Source: UBA10649 sp963749905 (GTDB taxonomy: Bacteria > Actinomycetota > Actinomycetes > S36-B12). Taken from it: DNA of 64,000 nt. This document shows positions 15,978 through 25,190 of the stretch, piece by piece (positions within the stretch are counted from its first letter, which is position 1; every line of letters begins with the position of its first letter). The stretch lies in contig CAVVOF010000004.1 of assembly GCA_963749905.1 (NCBI GenBank), positions 186,001 to 250,000 of the forward strand, read 5' to 3'. A program made the position numbers and the translations under genes. Under the pieces are notes generated by a model. That model was given only the letters and a program-made list of their open reading frames with translations. It was not told the origin of the DNA and ran no database searches.

Positions 15978-16406
15978 TCAGTCGCCGGACGTCGACCGGC
16001 GCAACCGCTTCGTCATGCCGCGGCTCTTCTTCTCCTTCAGCCGCCGCTCCGTGGCCGCCCGGCTCGGCTTGGTCGGTCGACGCGTCCGCGGCGGTGGGGC
16101 GATCGCCTCACGCAGCTGATCCGCCAGCCGCCGTTCCGCAGCTCGACGGTTCTGCAGCTGGGATCGGTGCTCTGCCGCCGTGATCGTGAGAACGCCGTCC
16201 TGAAGCCGCGCCTGCAGCCGGGCGAGGGCCCGGCTGCGCAGGTGTTCCGGCAATGAGGGGCTCGTCGCGACGTCGAACATGAGCTGGACGCGCGAGTCCG
16301 TGGTGTTGACGCCCTGACCTCCGGGACCGCCCGCGCGCGAGAAGCGCCAGACCAGTTCGCGGGCAGGGATGACGACCCCCGAGCGGATCACCAGGTCGTC
16401 GTCCAT
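15978..16406 (-). CDS. arfB: Peptidyl-tRNA hydrolase ArfB
   Basis: A 142-residue ribosome-rescue factor. The catalytic GGQ loop is present in FSRAGGPGGQGVNTTDSRVQL. The C-terminal tail, KPSRAATERRLKEKKSRGMTKRLRR, is basic and would enter the mRNA channel of stalled ribosomes. ATG 16406 gives the usual family N-terminus (DDDLVIRSGVVIPARELVW). Confidence 0.93.
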   Translation of the reverse strand: MDDDLVIRSGVVIPARELVWRFSRAGGPGGQGVNTTDSRVQLMFDVATSPSLPEHLRSRALARLQARLQDGVLTITAAEHRSQLQNRRAAERRLADQLREAIAPPPRTRRPTKPSRAATERRLKEKKSRGMTKRLRRSTSGD

Positions 16407-16434
16407 GCAGCAAGGATGACCGATGGCGGACGGA

Positions 16435-16747
16435 TCAGTCGCGGTCACCCTCGTGGTCCGCGTGATCGGCACTGTCGGGAGCGGCCACTTCGATGACGAC
16501 GCGCCCCTCGCTCAGCAGCCGATCGCCGGGGCTCGGGGTCGGGATGACCGCCTCGTGCTGACGCTGGAGCTCGTCACGGGCGCGCGCGGCACCCGGATTG
16601 AAGAATGCATCTACGGCGCCGAGTCCGCTGCTCAACGCTCCCCCGGCGCTGCCGGCACCCTTGGACATCCCGATGAAGATGCCGCGCTTGCGAGCACTCG
16701 TCGTCGTCGAGCTGGTCCGCGAGTTCCGCAGCTGTCTCGTCGTCCAT
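16435..16747 (-). CDS. Small conserved protein (DUF6191-like), one frameshift
   Basis: Reading from ATG 16747 gives MDDETAAELADQLDDDE; after a one-base shift at about 16696 the same protein continues ARKRGIFIGMSKGAGSAGG...VDAFFNPGAARARDELQRQHEAVIPTPSPGDRLLSEGRVVIEV. Together this makes a ~103-residue protein. The NPGA...EL...PSPGDR part is found in small actinobacterial proteins often labelled DUF6191. The shift is either a mutation or a sequence error; a shorter protein from ATG 16668 (77 residues) would be intact. Function unknown. Confidence 0.6.
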
Positions 16748-16790
16748 GCAGCCATTGTCCCCCGGCAACGCGGCAGCGGACGCGTCGCGA

Positions 16791-17390
16791 TCAGACGCGT
16801 TCCGCGACCACCCAGACGAAGCTCTGGCTGCCGCCGCTCGGCGTGGTGTGCTCCTCCCGCAGCGACTCCACCGGCCGGAAGCCCTCGCCCATGGACGCTG
16901 CCAGGCCATCCGCGCTGTAGCGGTGCACCGGAAGGCCGGAGCAGGTCTGCGGACCGTCTTCGGCGAACGTGGCCATGATCACGTGGCCGCCCAAGGGGAC
17001 GCTGGAGCGGACCAGCTCCCAGTACCGCAGCTGCTCGTCCGCGTCGACGAGGAAGTGGTAGGCGGCCCGGTCGTGCCAGACGTCGAAGGTCCGGTCCGGC
17101 TGCCAGTCGCGGACGTCCGAGACCACCCAATGGACGGGAGCCACGCCCACGCGATCCCGGGCCATGTTCAGGGCCTGCTGGCTCAGGTCCACCACCGTGA
17201 CGTCGTGATACCCGTGCGCGAGCAGGTGGTCGACGAGGCGCCCCGCGCCGCCTCCGATGTCCACCACGCCGGCCCTCGGCTCGCTCACCCTGTCGATCAG
17301 CATCAGCGAGATGTCCGGCGTCTCCTGGTACCACGAGACGGTCGTGTCATCGATGCCCGCGTAGCGGCCATCCCAGTACTCGGCGGTCAT
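16791..17390 (-). CDS. Class I SAM-dependent methyltransferase
   Basis: A 199-residue Rossmann methyltransferase. Motif I is VVDIGGGAGRLVDHLL, the acidic end of strand 2 is VTVVDLSQQAL, and motif III/IV is TFDVWHDRAAYHFLV. The RAAYHFL form belongs to the thiopurine-methyltransferase/trans-aconitate-like group, substrate unknown. Its start codon overlaps the stop... of nothing upstream but its own ATG (17388-17390) overlaps the end of the upstream UPF0182 gene (ATGA), so it is translated after it. Confidence 0.87.
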   Translation of the reverse strand: MTAEYWDGRYAGIDDTTVSWYQETPDISLMLIDRVSEPRAGVVDIGGGAGRLVDHLLAHGYHDVTVVDLSQQALNMARDRVGVAPVHWVVSDVRDWQPDRTFDVWHDRAAYHFLVDADEQLRYWELVRSSVPLGGHVIMATFAEDGPQTCSGLPVHRYSADGLAASMGEGFRPVESLREEHTTPSGGSQSFVWVVAERV

Positions 17391-20300
17391 GCCGCCGTGC
17401 CCTCCGACTGCGTCTCGTCGGTCTCCGGCTGCTCGGGCAGCAGCTGCCCGCCCGTGAGCGCGTTCTCCGCCGCAGCGATCGCCGCGAGAGCGGCCTCGAG
17501 ATCGTCCTGGGCCTGGCCGTAGGCAACCCAGTCGCCGCGGATGAGAGCCTCCTGGCCGGCGTCGTACGCGGTCTGGGCCGCGGCGATCGCGATGGCCAGG
17601 TCGGTGGCCGGATCGCCCGTCGACTCCGGCTGCGACGGTGCCGGGGTCGGCGTCGTCTCCGGCGACTCCCCGCCCTCGTCGGGCAGACCCTCTTCAGGAG
17701 TGGGCTCCGGCGTCGCGATCGGGCTGGTGCCGAACACCTTGCCGAGCGCCACGTCGAGGGTGTTCTCCAGCGCAACGTTCTCGCCGTACCCGACCAGGAC
17801 CTTGCGCAGCAGCGGGTACCCGTCGGTGGACGCGCGGATGAACACCGGCTCCACATACAGCAGGCCGCCGTTGAACGGCAGGCTCAGCAGGTTCCCGAGC
17901 TCGACCTCGGACCCGCCCCGGCGGAGCAGGCTGAGCTGACTCGACACGGAGGGATCCGACTCGAACAGGTTCTGCACCTGCTGCGGACCAGGGATGGTGG
18001 TGTTGCTGGGCAGCTGCAGCACCTGCATCCGCCCGTAGTTCTCCCCAGGTTCGGAGTTCACGGCCATGAATGCGGCCAGCGTCTGTCTGCGCTGCGGCGC
18101 GAACGTGGTCGTCAGCGAGAAGGACGGCTCCGTCGCCCCCGGCATCTGCAGGGTCAGGTAGTACGGAGGCTGGAAGACCTGCGCGGGGCTGACAGTCGGG
18201 TCGTTCGGCACGATCCACACGTCGGACGCGTTGTAGAACGTGGTGGCGTCAGTGACGTGGTAGCGGCTCAGGATCGCGCGCTGGATCTTGAACAGGTCCT
18301 GCGGGTAGCGCACGTGCTCCATGACCTCGTCGGGCATGGCGTCGAGCGGCTGGACGACGTCCGGGAATGCCTTCATCCAGGTCAGGAGCACGGGATCACT
18401 GGCGTCCCATGCGTACAGGTCCACCGTCCCGTCGTAGGCGTCGACCACGGCCTTGACGGAGTTGCGCACGTAGTTCGCCTGGTCCCTCGGGATGAGCGAG
18501 CTCGGCAGCGCGCGAGTGCTCACCGAGTCGCTGGTCGCCTCGCTGATGCTGACCCGGCTGCTGTACGGGTAGTCGTTCGACAGCGTGTAGCCGTCGACCA
18601 CCCACTTGATGCGTCCGTCGGCCACCACGGGGTACGGATCCTGGTCGAGGGTCAGCCAGGGGGCCACCTTCTCGACACGAGTCAGCGGATCGCGATCCCA
18701 CAGGATCCGGGACTCGGCGTTGACGAGGTCCGACAGCAGGATGTTGACGTCCTGGAACTTCGTGGCGAAGACCATGCGGCCGAACAGGCTGCCCATTGGC
18801 ACGCCGCCGTCACCCTGGTAGGTGTTGGTTGCCTGACCCGTGGCACTTTGGTCGTCCGGGAAGTCGAGCTCGACCGGGGGCGCACCCTCGGGGGCGCCGA
18901 CGATGCTGTACGCGGGCGACAGCTCGCCGAAGTAGACCCGGGGCTGCTCGACCTCGAGCTGGCCGGTCGACGGGATGTCGCTCTCGAAGAAGTCCGGCTG
19001 GCCGTTCGTCAGCGCGGTGTTGTCGTACGCCGCCACCACCCCGAAGCCGTGGGTGTAGACGGCCCGGTCGTTGGTCCAGTTGCGCTGGCCGTCGGGAATG
19101 CCGGCGAGGTTGATCTCGCGGACGGCGATGACCGTCCCGCGTCGCCCGGACTCGAGGTCGTAGCGATCGATGTCCAGCTTGCTGTTGAACGAGTAGTACC
19201 CGCGGATCTGCTGCAGCTGGTTGAACGTCGGCGACACCACAGCCGGGTCGAGGAGCCGGATGGCGTTGAGCGTTCCGGAACTGGCCTCGAGCACCTCGGT
19301 GGTGGGCGGGCTCACGGTGCCCGGGTAGTCCTGCACCTCGGAGTCCGCGATGTCGTAGGCGGCCCGCGTGGCGTTGATGTTGCGCTCGAGGAACGGCTCC
19401 TCGCGCACCAGTTCGCTCGGGCGGACCTGGAACTGCTGGACGATCATCGGGTACACGGTGCCGACGACCAGGCTGGTGACGACGAGCAGGCCAGCGCCGA
19501 TCACCGGGATGACCCAGTGCCGCCGGAAGGCATTGATGAAGAACAGCAGGGCCACCAGGCCGGAGACGGCGGTCAGGATGTTGAGCGCCGGCAGTACCGC
19601 GTAGACATCGGTGTACTTGAGGCCGGTGAAGCCGGCGACCAGTTGCTGGCTCTGCGTGTCGAGGGCGAACCGGTCGAACCAGTAGGAGACGCCCTTGAGC
19701 AGGATGAACAGGCCGATCAGGACACTCAGCTGGGACTGCGCCGCCCCGGTGGCGCGGTCGCCCTTGGGCTGCAGGCGCAGGCCGCCGTACAGGTACTGGA
19801 CGACAACGACGGCGAGGATGGACAGCAGGAGCACCGCGAAGCCGAAGGAGATGAGGAACCGCACGAACGGCAGCGTGAACGTGAAGAAGGACAGGTCCAT
19901 CCCGAACTGCGGGTCCTCGATTCCGAACGGAGTCGAGTTGCGCCACAGCAGGTAGGTGCCCCACTCCCCCGCGGCTGTCAGGCCGGCGATGAAGCCGATC
20001 CCGAGGGCGATGAGGATGGTGAACCGGCGCCGATAGGGCTCCATTGCCACGCGGTAGCGCTCGAGGCTGGCCTGCTCCGGCGTCATCCCCCGGAAGGTGG
20101 GGCGGGTGCGCCACGCCAACCACATCGACAGCCCCACGGCGATGCCCATCACGACGCCGAAGGCCACGAACATGACCACGCGGGTGACGATCGACGTGGT
20201 GAACACGGATGTCGCGTCGACCGACTCGTACCACAGCCAGTCGGTGTAGTAGCCGGTGAAGACCACGAAGGCACCCACGAGCAGTGCCAGGACGATGATC

Positions 20301-20392
20301 GTGGGGATCAGGACGCCGCGGCGACGCGGCCCTTCCTCTGCCACAGGGGCCGCGCCGGTCGGTCCGCCCATGCCGGGCATGTCGAAGCTCAC
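17387..20392 (-). CDS. UPF0182 family membrane protein
   Basis: A 1001-residue protein of the UPF0182 family, nearly universal in actinobacteria. The first ~330 residues hold seven transmembrane helices with basic loops (RTRPTFRGMTPEQASLERYR). The remaining ~600 residues form a large extracytoplasmic region containing the family hallmarks YPMIVQQFQVRPSEL, ERNINATRAAYD, VYTHGFGVVAAYDN and RYPQDLFKIQRAILSRYHV. The final 90 residues are proline/threonine/glutamate-rich with an alanine-rich helix. Biochemical role unknown. Same gene as the Rv3193c position in the syntenic block. Confidence 0.95.
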   Translation of the reverse strand: MSFDMPGMGGPTGAAPVAEEGPRRRGVLIPTIIVLALLVGAFVVFTGYYTDWLWYESVDATSVFTTSIVTRVVMFVAFGVVMGIAVGLSMWLAWRTRPTFRGMTPEQASLERYRVAMEPYRRRFTILIALGIGFIAGLTAAGEWGTYLLWRNSTPFGIEDPQFGMDLSFFTFTLPFVRFLISFGFAVLLLSILAVVVVQYLYGGLRLQPKGDRATGAAQSQLSVLIGLFILLKGVSYWFDRFALDTQSQQLVAGFTGLKYTDVYAVLPALNILTAVSGLVALLFFINAFRRHWVIPVIGAGLLVVTSLVVGTVYPMIVQQFQVRPSELVREEPFLERNINATRAAYDIADSEVQDYPGTVSPPTTEVLEASSGTLNAIRLLDPAVVSPTFNQLQQIRGYYSFNSKLDIDRYDLESGRRGTVIAVREINLAGIPDGQRNWTNDRAVYTHGFGVVAAYDNTALTNGQPDFFESDIPSTGQLEVEQPRVYFGELSPAYSIVGAPEGAPPVELDFPDDQSATGQATNTYQGDGGVPMGSLFGRMVFATKFQDVNILLSDLVNAESRILWDRDPLTRVEKVAPWLTLDQDPYPVVADGRIKWVVDGYTLSNDYPYSSRVSISEATSDSVSTRALPSSLIPRDQANYVRNSVKAVVDAYDGTVDLYAWDASDPVLLTWMKAFPDVVQPLDAMPDEVMEHVRYPQDLFKIQRAILSRYHVTDATTFYNASDVWIVPNDPTVSPAQVFQPPYYLTLQMPGATEPSFSLTTTFAPQRRQTLAAFMAVNSEPGENYGRMQVLQLPSNTTIPGPQQVQNLFESDPSVSSQLSLLRRGGSEVELGNLLSLPFNGGLLYVEPVFIRASTDGYPLLRKVLVGYGENVALENTLDVALGKVFGTSPIATPEPTPEEGLPDEGGESPETTPTPAPSQPESTGDPATDLAIAIAAAQTAYDAGQEALIRGDWVAYGQAQDDLEAALAAIAAAENALTGGQLLPEQPETDETQSEGTAA

Positions 20393-20426
20393 CAGAACAA
20401 CCTACGACAGGACCCGAGGGCGGCCG

Positions 20427-21587
20427 TCATGCGGCATCGACTGGGCACTGGGCCACCGGCTCCCCGGAGGCGAACGACTCGACCGCGTCGATGGCTTCCG
20501 GCAATGACGCCACCGGGGCAACCGTCAGTCCGTCGGGGATCCGACCCTCGGCTTCGGCGCAGTGGTCGGCCGGCATGAGGAACAGCGTCGCCCCGGCCTC
20601 CCGGGCCCCCGCGAGCTTCTGCCGAATCCCGCCGATCGGGCCGACGGTGCCGTCGGGGGTGATCGTTCCGGTGCCGGCGATGTGCTCGCCCTGCGTCAGG
20701 CTGTCCGGGGTCAGCTTGTCGATGATGCCCACGGCGAACATCAGCCCCGCGCTGGGACCGCCGACATCCTGCAGGGTGAAGTCGATCGGGAACTCGGCGG
20801 CGTACAGCTCCCCCACGCCGATCCCGATGAAGGGCTTCCCCGGCAGCTCCGGGTTCTCCTCGGACGTGACCGCGATCGTCTGCTCAGCGCCCTCACGGTT
20901 GACGACCATCTCGAAGGTCGTGCCGATCGGCGCCGATCGGACGATCTCGACGACCTGCTGGGCCGACGTGATCTGCTCGCCATCGACGGAGACGATCTCG
21001 TCCTTGGCCTCGACGACCCCGAAGGCAGGGGTATCCGAATAGACCGCATTGGCCACGACAGAAGTGGTGACCGGGCGGTCGAGGTACGTCATGGCGGCCG
21101 CCACCGCGTTGGACTGGGAGGTGTCGAACAGGATCGCCTGCCGCGCCGCCACGTCCTCGCGGCTGATGTCGTCGGGGAAGAGCAGCTCCTGGGGCACGAC
21201 CGCGTCGGACGGGTTGAGCCACGAGCCGATTGCGTCGACGAAGGTCAGTCCGCCCCGCGGGCCCCCGGTCTCGTAGACCGTCGTCATGTCCAGGGACCCG
21301 GTCACCGGGAACGTCTCCGTCCCGGTGATCTGAATGACGGCCTCGCCGTCATCCTCGCCGATCACATTGAACGTCGGTCCCGGAGACAGCTTGACGAACG
21401 GAACGGGCAGGAGGAAGGCAGCGACCAGCAGGGCGATCGTGGTGGCACCACTGATGATGAGCATCCAGCCGCGACGCGTGGGACGCGGCACCCACCGCCG
21501 GCGGCCCTCGTCGATCGCCGGCGCGTCCGCGGCATCGGCGAGCAGGTGGTCTGGGGCGTCGGGGTCTGCGTCGAGCGGGCCGGTCAC
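20427..21587 (-). CDS. Secreted PDZ/S16 (Lon-like) serine protease
   Basis: A 386-residue protein with one N-terminal membrane anchor (~40-65), a PDZ domain (~180-260, around VVEAKDEIVSVDGEQITSAQQVVEIV) and a C-terminal Lon-type S16 protease domain. The Ser-Lys dyad is GGPSAGLMFAVG (Ser) and GGIRQKLAGA (Lys). Family members of the YlbL type are thought to act on exported proteins. Start is GTG and overlaps the end of the small membrane protein gene by four bases. Matches the Rv3194c position. Confidence 0.92.
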   Translation of the reverse strand: MTGPLDADPDAPDHLLADAADAPAIDEGRRRWVPRPTRRGWMLIISGATTIALLVAAFLLPVPFVKLSPGPTFNVIGEDDGEAVIQITGTETFPVTGSLDMTTVYETGGPRGGLTFVDAIGSWLNPSDAVVPQELLFPDDISREDVAARQAILFDTSQSNAVAAAMTYLDRPVTTSVVANAVYSDTPAFGVVEAKDEIVSVDGEQITSAQQVVEIVRSAPIGTTFEMVVNREGAEQTIAVTSEENPELPGKPFIGIGVGELYAAEFPIDFTLQDVGGPSAGLMFAVGIIDKLTPDSLTQGEHIAGTGTITPDGTVGPIGGIRQKLAGAREAGATLFLMPADHCAEAEGRIPDGLTVAPVASLPEAIDAVESFASGEPVAQCPVDAA

Positions 21588-21823
21588 GGCCGACCGCCCG
21601 TGGCGCCGTCCGCGGACTCGGCGTCATCGGGACTCAGGTCGTCGGGCCTGATGACCCGGGTGTTCGAGGGCATGGGTCGCTCCATGGCCTCCTGCATGCG
21701 ACGTAACCGCTCCATGGAGTCCTCCGCGTTCGTGGGCTTGGCGGGCCGGCTGCGCAGCATGACGAAGAGGACCGCGAGCACAGTGGCGCCGATCGGGATC
21801 AGCCACCAGGCCAGCGCAGACAC
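21584..21823 (-). CDS. Small single-pass membrane protein
   Basis: A 79-residue protein: hydrophobic helix at residues 3-23 (ALAWWLIPIGATVLAVLFVML) followed by a cytosolic, charged tail with EDSMERLRRMQEAMERP. Commonly found immediately before PDZ-S16 protease genes in actinobacteria, and here overlaps that gene by four bases; it may be a partner of the protease, which is inference. GTG start. Confidence 0.75.
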   Translation of the reverse strand: MSALAWWLIPIGATVLAVLFVMLRSRPAKPTNAEDSMERLRRMQEAMERPMPSNTRVIRPDDLSPDDAESADGATGGRP

Positions 21824-21952
21824 TCGAGCTCCTCATTCTCAGCTGCGAAGTTCGGACGAGTCCGCACGCACGCAGGTTCCTGACAAGGGTAAGGGGTACG
21901 TAAGGACGTGGCGACACGCCGTAGCGGAGATCGGTCGGGGCCGGAAAGCGAC

Positions 21953-22019
21953 GGACCCCCGGGGGCTCTCCGCCGCGCTCGCCTTCCCCTTGCGAGCGGG
22001 CGTGTTATCCCGGGGGTCC
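21953..22019. other. Nested inverted repeat in a 435-bp intergenic region
   Basis: Outer 11-bp perfect stem (GGACCCCCGGG, 21953-21963 with 22009-22019) encloses a second 7-bp stem (CGCTCGC, 21976-21982 with 21992-21998) and a nine-base loop. Could be the terminator of the acetyltransferase gene (238 bp upstream) or a leader RNA element of the protease operon. No T-run. The remainder of 21824-22257 shows no coding frame. Confidence 0.5.
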
Positions 22020-22257
22020 AACGCGGAAGAACCTAGGGAGTGCGGACCGGGGCCGTCAACGCGAATGGCACAAGTCGTTCATGCGCCCTGTGGACGACCT
22101 GTGCATGAGCTGTTGACACCACCGCGTGTCGCTGTGGATCGCCGGTGCACGACGCTGGGGACGAAGCTGGGGACGGCTGGAGATTCATGCTCGTGACCAG
22201 CCACGACGTTGTCCGCACCCTGTGGACGAAAAACAGTTGACGACGCTTGCCGCCCGT

Positions 22258-23148
22258 TCACCCCTCGGACACCTTGGGGCGCCGCACCAGTCGGATGTCC
22301 CCGCTGACGGCCCGATAGCCCAGCGCGTCGTTCAGCGCCCGGATCCGGGTGTTGCGCTCCTCGTTGGTGGTGCGGATGCTGCGCGCGCCACCCTCAACGG
22401 CGTATCGGTGCGCGGCGCCCTTAGCCGCACGGGCCAGGCCCCGTCCACGCGCCCGGGGGCTGCTCGCCGTGAAGAGCACGTACCACTCATCCGAATCCCG
22501 AGGATCGAGCGCCACCGCGGCGAGGATGCCCTGGTCGTCCGCGAGGAGGAGCCAAACGGCGTTCGGGGCCATCTCCATCACCACCGCGTTCGACAGCGAG
22601 TTGCCGTAGTCGGCGGCTTCGGGATAGTCGCCGACCTCGCTGAGGAAGCCATCGATGTCGAGGTCGTCACCCGTCGTCATCGCCGCCGGTCGGACCACTA
22701 TGCGCACGCCGGCGGGCAGCTCCGGCGCGGGTTCCGCGCCGGACAGCGCGAGGACGGAGTCGATGCCGTGGCCCAGAACCTCGAAGCCCCAATGCCGAAC
22801 CACGTCCAGCGCTCGCTGATCGGAATCGGGCATCCCGCTGGTTACCTCCCCCGGGGGCAGGTGCTCCCGCAGGTGACGATGCAGCGCCGATCCCACTCCC
22901 TGAGCCTGGTACTCGGGCAGGACGTTGATGCTCACGAACGGACGAGGCATACCCTCGAACCGCATGATGACGACGCTTCCGACCGGTCGCCCACCGACCG
23001 TGGCCACGCGAAACAGGTCAGTGCTGCCGACCTCGCCCGTCACCGCGCGGCGCCAGTAGTCGCGGGGGATGGTCGGATCCCACTCCGCCAGCATGTCGAT
23101 GATCCAGCCGGCGTCGTCGGCCGTGTAGTCGCGGATTTCCGGCGTCAT
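22258..23148 (-). CDS. Tandem GNAT acetyltransferase
   Basis: A 296-residue protein with two GNAT domains. The N-terminal one has VSINVLPEYQAQGVGSALHRHL (full Q-x-x-G-x-G motif). The C-terminal one has YVLFTASSPRARGRGLARAAKGAAHRYA and ends IRALNDALGYRAV. Mycothiol synthase is also a tandem GNAT but its marks are absent; this belongs to the broader group of unknown substrate. Ends in a 435-bp gap and starts 12 bp after the Nudix gene stop. Confidence 0.86.
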   Translation of the reverse strand: MTPEIRDYTADDAGWIIDMLAEWDPTIPRDYWRRAVTGEVGSTDLFRVATVGGRPVGSVVIMRFEGMPRPFVSINVLPEYQAQGVGSALHRHLREHLPPGEVTSGMPDSDQRALDVVRHWGFEVLGHGIDSVLALSGAEPAPELPAGVRIVVRPAAMTTGDDLDIDGFLSEVGDYPEAADYGNSLSNAVVMEMAPNAVWLLLADDQGILAAVALDPRDSDEWYVLFTASSPRARGRGLARAAKGAAHRYAVEGGARSIRTTNEERNTRIRALNDALGYRAVSGDIRLVRRPKVSEG

Positions 23149-23160
23149 GCCGGGAGTGTG

Positions 23161-23706
23161 CTACTTCCGGGTCGCCGCGTCGATGAGCGCACGCACCGAG
23201 GGATCCAGCGGCTCGGGCAGGGCGCGGACGGGGAACCAGCGCAGGTCGTCCGACTCGTCGCTCTTGACGGCGGTGGCGCCGGTCGGCACGAGGGCGAGGA
23301 ACTGCACGTCGAGATGCTCCGACATCCGGCCGCCGCACGGCACCGGGTGACGGTCGAGGCGCAGCGGGCGCGCCGAGATGGTCACGTCGTCGATCCCGCT
23401 CTCCTCGCGGGTCTCGCGCAGGGCCGCGTCGCGCACGGTCGCGTCGCCCTCCTCGTTGTGGCCCCCGAGCTGGAGCCAGCGGCCCACCTTCGGATGCAGC
23501 GTCAGCAGCACGCGGACGCGGTCCTCGTCCATGACGAGGGCGCTGGAGGTGAGGTGGCCGGTCGGGCAGGCCCGGGCCATGGCGTCGTAGTGCTCGCGGA
23601 GGAACACCAGGTACTGGTCGCGCAGGATGCGCTGCTGCGGTTCGGCGTGATCCCAGCTCTCCAGCATGCGGAACGCGTCGGCATGCAGGTGGGCGAGCGC
23701 GGTCAC
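23161..23706 (-). CDS. NUDIX hydrolase
   Basis: A 181-residue Nudix protein. The box GGHNEEGDATVRDAALRETREESGI fits Gx5Ex7REUxEExGU, so Mg-dependent pyrophosphohydrolysis is expected. Substrate unknown. Start ATG 23706 overlaps the zinc-protease stop (ATGA), so both are co-translated; this pairing is common in actinobacteria. Confidence 0.9.
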   Translation of the reverse strand: MTALAHLHADAFRMLESWDHAEPQQRILRDQYLVFLREHYDAMARACPTGHLTSSALVMDEDRVRVLLTLHPKVGRWLQLGGHNEEGDATVRDAALRETREESGIDDVTISARPLRLDRHPVPCGGRMSEHLDVQFLALVPTGATAVKSDESDDLRWFPVRALPEPLDPSVRALIDAATRK

Positions 23707-25028
23707 TCCTCGTCGAGTCCGAAGTCGAGTTCCGTGGCGCTGCTCTCGATGAAGCCGAGCGGATCCGCGAGATCCTCCGGCCCCGGAAGCAGGTCGGGGT
23801 GCGCCCAGAGGGCATCGCGGGCATCGGCTCCACGTCCGGCGCGCACGACCGCGAACAAGGTGGCCGCCTCGCGCGCCAGCCGCGGCCGCAGCTCCATGCC
23901 GACCAGCGTGGCGAACGTCTTCTCGGCGGGGCCGCCGGCCGCCCGTCGGCGTCGGATGGTCTCGCGCAACTGGGTCGAGGACGGCAGCCGCTCCGCGATG
24001 GCCTGCTCGACCACGTCGTCGACCCAGCCCTCGACAAGGGCGAGCAGCGTCTCCAGCCGGGCGATGGCCGCCCGCTGGTCATCGGTGTCCTCGGGCTGGA
24101 GCAGCCCGCTGCCCATCAGCTGCTGCAGGGCCTGCGGATCGCTGACGTCGACGCCCTCGAGCGCCTCCTGCAGGCGGCCCTGGTCGACCCGCACGCCGCG
24201 GGCGTACTCCTCGACGGCACCGATGATGCGGGGGCGCAGCCAGGGCACGTGCGCGAACAGCCGTTGATGAGCGGACTCGCGGAGGGACAGGAACAGGCGA
24301 ACGTCGTCGACCGGGACGCCGAGCCCGTCACCGAAGGACGCGACGTTGCGCGGGAGCAGGGCAGGACGCGGGTCGGCGGTGAGCGGCACGCCGATATCGG
24401 AGGCGCTGACCACGTCCGAGGCGAGCGCAGCGAGTGCCTGGCCGAGCTGCATGCTGAAGGCGGCCGCGCCGAGCTGCTGCATCATGCCCAGCATCGGACC
24501 CATCATCTGGGCCATCTCCGGCGGGATCCCGTCGGGGAACATGCCGCGGAACTGCTCGGGCAGGTTGTCGTTCAGGGTGGCCGGGTCGAGGGTTCCTGGG
24601 GTCATGGTCTGGCCGACCACCTGCTGCATGTGCTCGGCGATCGGCTGGACGATCTGCTTCCAGACCGGCAGCGTCGCCTCGAGCCACTCCGAGCGGCTCC
24701 ATGCCGCCGGCGTAGCGGTGGTCGCGGGGAAGCTGACGGCCGCGTCGAGCCACACGTCCGCGAGCTGCATGGCATCGACGACCCCGCGGCGGTCGGCGTC
24801 GGACACGGACGGGTCGCCGGCCTGGACGAGGGCCTTGCGGGCGACGTCGGTGACCATGGCCCAGTTGACCGGACCGCCGGCGTCGGGGCCGGTCTGCCCG
24901 GCCTGCATCATCGCGCCGAGCTGCTGGAGGGCGGCGCCGAGGGCGTTCATGTCGAAGCCGCCGGGCACGCCGCCGGGGGGGCCGTCCGCCGCGTCGTCGC
25001 CCATGCCGAACCCGAAGGGGAAACTCAT
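23703..25028 (-). CDS. Zinc-dependent metalloprotease (TIGR03624 / F420-associated family)
   Basis: A 441-residue protein. The N-terminus is glycine/proline/methionine-rich (SFPFGFGMGDD), the middle methionine-rich (PPEMAQMMGPMLGMMQQLG), and the core carries LRESAHQRLFAHVPWLRPRI, the E-x-x-H-like putative zinc site of this family, with WVDDVVEQAI downstream. The family is annotated as putative zinc peptidase and was once linked by genome context to F420 biosynthesis; no F420 gene is here. ATG 25028 is the conserved start. Matches the Rv3195 position. Confidence 0.88.
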   Translation of the reverse strand: MSFPFGFGMGDDAADGPPGGVPGGFDMNALGAALQQLGAMMQAGQTGPDAGGPVNWAMVTDVARKALVQAGDPSVSDADRRGVVDAMQLADVWLDAAVSFPATTATPAAWSRSEWLEATLPVWKQIVQPIAEHMQQVVGQTMTPGTLDPATLNDNLPEQFRGMFPDGIPPEMAQMMGPMLGMMQQLGAAAFSMQLGQALAALASDVVSASDIGVPLTADPRPALLPRNVASFGDGLGVPVDDVRLFLSLRESAHQRLFAHVPWLRPRIIGAVEEYARGVRVDQGRLQEALEGVDVSDPQALQQLMGSGLLQPEDTDDQRAAIARLETLLALVEGWVDDVVEQAIAERLPSSTQLRETIRRRRAAGGPAEKTFATLVGMELRPRLAREAATLFAVVRAGRGADARDALWAHPDLLPGPEDLADPLGFIESSATELDFGLDEE

Positions 25029-25090
25029 ACGTCCACGGTATACGTCGCCGCGCGTCCGGCCTACCGAGCGCCCGCCTCGTTCGCCCATAG

Positions 25091-25174
25091 ACGAACCCCC
25101 CGTCGGTCTTGAGGTTGCTGGTCGTGGAACGGCCGTTTGGCGACCAGCAACCTCAAGACCGACGGGGGGTTCGT
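25091..25174. repeat. Long palindrome, copy A of a repeat family
   Basis: Two perfect 34-bp arms (25091-25124 and 25141-25174) around a 16-base centre that holds the palindrome AACGGCCGTT. The arm contains CCCCGTCGGTCTTGAGGTTG, shared with the palindrome at 43712-43783. Located between the small zinc-ribbon gene stop and the metalloprotease promoter. Confidence 0.85.
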
Positions 25175-25190
25175 CGGCGTGAGTGTGGGA

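Noticed and set aside
18257..20578. 773-codon open frame on the plus strand opposite the UPF0182 gene
   Set aside because: It is the antisense frame of a highly conserved GC-rich gene; composition is Asp/Arg/His/Val-rich and shows no domain or ribosome site.
22080..22240. Several TGTGGA strings suggestive of DnaA boxes near the 435-bp gap
   Set aside because: None matches the full TTGTGGAT/CAA-type box with regular spacing, the DNA is not AT-rich, and no dnaA/dnaN/gyrB gene is near.
22126..24267. 713-codon open frame on the plus strand across three minus-strand genes
   Set aside because: It crosses the GNAT, Nudix and zinc-protease genes, all of which have clear motifs and coupled starts on the other strand.
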